In this document: one piece after another, positions 25,097 to 25,981 of the stretch
Numbering within the stretch: position 1 is the stretch's first letter
Layout of the letters: the number at the start of each line of letters is the position of its first letter
Source of the DNA: Flavobacterium sp.
GTDB taxonomy: Bacteria > Bacteroidota > Bacteroidia > Flavobacteriales > Flavobacteriaceae
Direction: 5' to 3'
NCBI GenBank assembly: GCA_030152225.1
Contig: JASLHL010000282.1
Coordinates: 1 to 25,981, forward strand
DNA length: 25,981 bases
Program-made: the position numbers and the translations under genes
The notes under the pieces: generated by a model
Seen by the model: the letters and a program-made list of their open reading frames with translations, nothing else
Databases searched by the model: none
What the model was told of the DNA's origin: nothing

Positions 25097-25133
25097 ATCA
25101 AAAAAGCCACAGTGCTAAGAGTACTGTGGCTTT
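25097..25133 (-). terminator. Terminator of the ecotin gene
   Basis: AAAGCCACAGT (25103-25113) pairs with ACTGTGGCTTT (25123-25133). Read on the reverse strand it ends in a T run, 46 bp after the ecotin stop codon. Confidence 0.88.
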
Positions 25134-25178
25134 GTATAATTTTTGTTCTACTTCCAATTGGAAGCCTGTAAAAAAACC

Positions 25179-25658
25179 TTATTTTTTAGTTCGAACCTCT
25201 TGCGCTTCGTATTCATCTTGATCAGCAACGAAGATTTTGAATCTTACTTCATATTCTTCTGGAACATAGATTACAATAGGCATTCTTCCGTTGTAACGTG
25301 TTGTCTCTGGTTGAGAGGATACGAATAAATGACGTTTAGGAGCATCTGGACATCCCATTTGTGTAGAGAAGACATCTCCTTTGCTCGTAAATACGTAGTA
25401 ATCATACCCCCAACCTTGTAGGTCTTTTTTCTCTAAGGTTCCCATTAAACCATAGTTGTTACAACCGTCAACTTCCATCATCTTACCTACCGTAAACTCG
25501 ATTTTTTTATTTGCATCTTGTTTAGAATGTGGTACTTCAATTACCATTTGCTTGTATCCTTTCTCCGGTTTTGGGAAAATAGAAACATCTACTTTTTGTG
25601 CCATAGCTCCTGTAGTTAAACTTAAAAAAACAAGGAATAATCCGATTACTTTTTTCAT
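25179..25658 (-). CDS. eco: Ecotin-family serine protease inhibitor
   Basis: A 159-residue exported protein. The signal peptide ends in AMA before Gln21, leaving a mature chain of about 139 residues, close to the 142 of E. coli ecotin. Ecotin is a periplasmic dimer that blocks trypsin-fold proteases such as host elastase and trypsin. Conserved parts are the N-terminal PKPEKGYKQMVIEVP, the core LQGWGYDYYVF (80-90), the reactive loop FSTQMGCPDAPK and the C-terminal RYNGRMPIVIYVPEEYEVRF. The disulfide pair matching E. coli Cys50 and Cys87 is present as Cys66 and Cys103. In E. coli the loop is STMMAC with P1 Met84; here the same position is Gln100, followed by Met101. The gene is alone, with its own terminator. 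Confidence 0.93.
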   Translation of the reverse strand: MKKVIGLFLVFLSLTTGAMAQKVDVSIFPKPEKGYKQMVIEVPHSKQDANKKIEFTVGKMMEVDGCNNYGLMGTLEKKDLQGWGYDYYVFTSKGDVFSTQMGCPDAPKRHLFVSSQPETTRYNGRMPIVIYVPEEYEVRFKIFVADQDEYEAQEVRTKK

Positions 25659-25756
25659 GCTAAATTTTTGTTATTAAGAATTAGTTCGATAAAGTTACTA
25701 ATTTAAAGAGGGATGGTTGTGTTTTTAATAAAAAATTAGGGTTTTATCTCTGTTTA

Positions 25757-25909
25757 TTTTCCCTTCGTTCCGATTTTCCCTTCGTTCCGATTTTCCCTTC
25801 GTTCCGATTTTCCCTTCGTTTTGATTTTCCCTTCATTCCGATTTTCCCTTCATTCCGATTTTCCCTTCGTTTCGATTTTCCCTTCGTTTTGATTTTCCCT
25901 ATATTACGA
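25757..25909 (+). repeat. 17-bp tandem repeat array, nine units
   Basis: Units begin at 25757, 25774, 25791, 25808, 25825, 25842, 25859, 25876 and 25893, with consensus TTTTCCCTTCGTTCCGA. Differences are concentrated at positions 11, 14 and 15; the last unit is the most diverged. The reverse complement contains TCGGAACGAAG, which is also present once in dispersed repeat copy D. Confidence 0.95.
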
Positions 25910-25941
25910 TTTCTCAGGGAGAATCACTGTTCACAAACCGC

Positions 25942-25981
25942 GCAAAGAGCAAAGAGCAAAGAGCAAAGAGCAAAGAGCAAA
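25942..25981 (+). repeat. 7-bp tandem repeat array running off the window
   Basis: GCAAAGA repeated at least 5.7 times to the last base, so the true copy number is unknown. The same words (AAAGAGCAA) occur in dispersed repeat copy C around 14453 and 14533. Confidence 0.93.

Noticed and set aside
25757..25981. CRISPR-like appearance of the regular repeats
   Set aside because: Units are contiguous with no unique spacers, 17 bp or 7 bp long, and no cas genes are nearby.

Overview
The window looks like chromosome from a low-GC member of the Flavobacteriaceae (Bacteroidota), possibly Myroides or a close relative. The evidence is a fused SecDF, a DUF4374/TonB/PepSY iron locus, a TPR-containing histidine kinase, a surface-export type lipoprotein signal, TAnnTTTG-type -7 boxes and weak ribosome binding sites. 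The genus is a guess from protein style and was not tested.

Layout. (1) 1-5190: the gyrB 3' end, mdh (malate dehydrogenase) and a fused secDF. Good hairpin terminators follow gyrB and secDF. (2) 5243-7683: a GNAT acetyltransferase pseudogene interrupted only by three in-frame TAG codons, a NagB-like sugar-phosphate isomerase/deaminase with a changed active-site residue, a shared bidirectional terminator, and a reverse-strand TIM-barrel protein of unknown function. (3) 8071-14241: an iron/xenosiderophore uptake locus resembling XusB-XusA-XusC of Bacteroides. It holds a DUF4374 surface lipoprotein, a TonB-dependent receptor, two small membrane proteins resembling the DUF3325/DUF3649 type, and a PepSY membrane protein. 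Strong hairpins separate lipoprotein from receptor and receptor from membrane genes, and the first gene is preceded by a cluster of alternating 8-bp operator-like arms. (4) 14229-18960: a 14-bp tandem array and dispersed repeats, then chaA (cation/H+ antiporter) tightly followed by a deoxyhypusine-synthase-like gene without the catalytic lysine, then a NERD-domain SF1 helicase, a 42-bp perfect palindrome and an inverted copy of the dispersed repeat. (5) 18970-21315: a VF530/DUF2132 protein, a two-CBS protein, a DEDDh exonuclease and a calcineurin-like phosphatase. (6) 21320-25658, reverse strand: a TPR lipoprotein-type histidine kinase, a classical HAMP histidine kinase and an ecotin-type protease inhibitor whose P1 residue reads as Gln. 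No response regulator lies in the window. (7) 25757-25981: 17-bp and 7-bp tandem arrays made from the same vocabulary as the dispersed repeats.

The most coherent system is the iron locus: a surface lipoprotein captures a ferric siderophore, the TonB receptor imports it, and the PepSY protein with its small membrane partners probably handles reduction or release at the inner membrane. The least explained structure is the intergenic repeat family, with at least four related copies plus tandem expansions of its parts in this one window. All alignments and hairpins were judged by eye.
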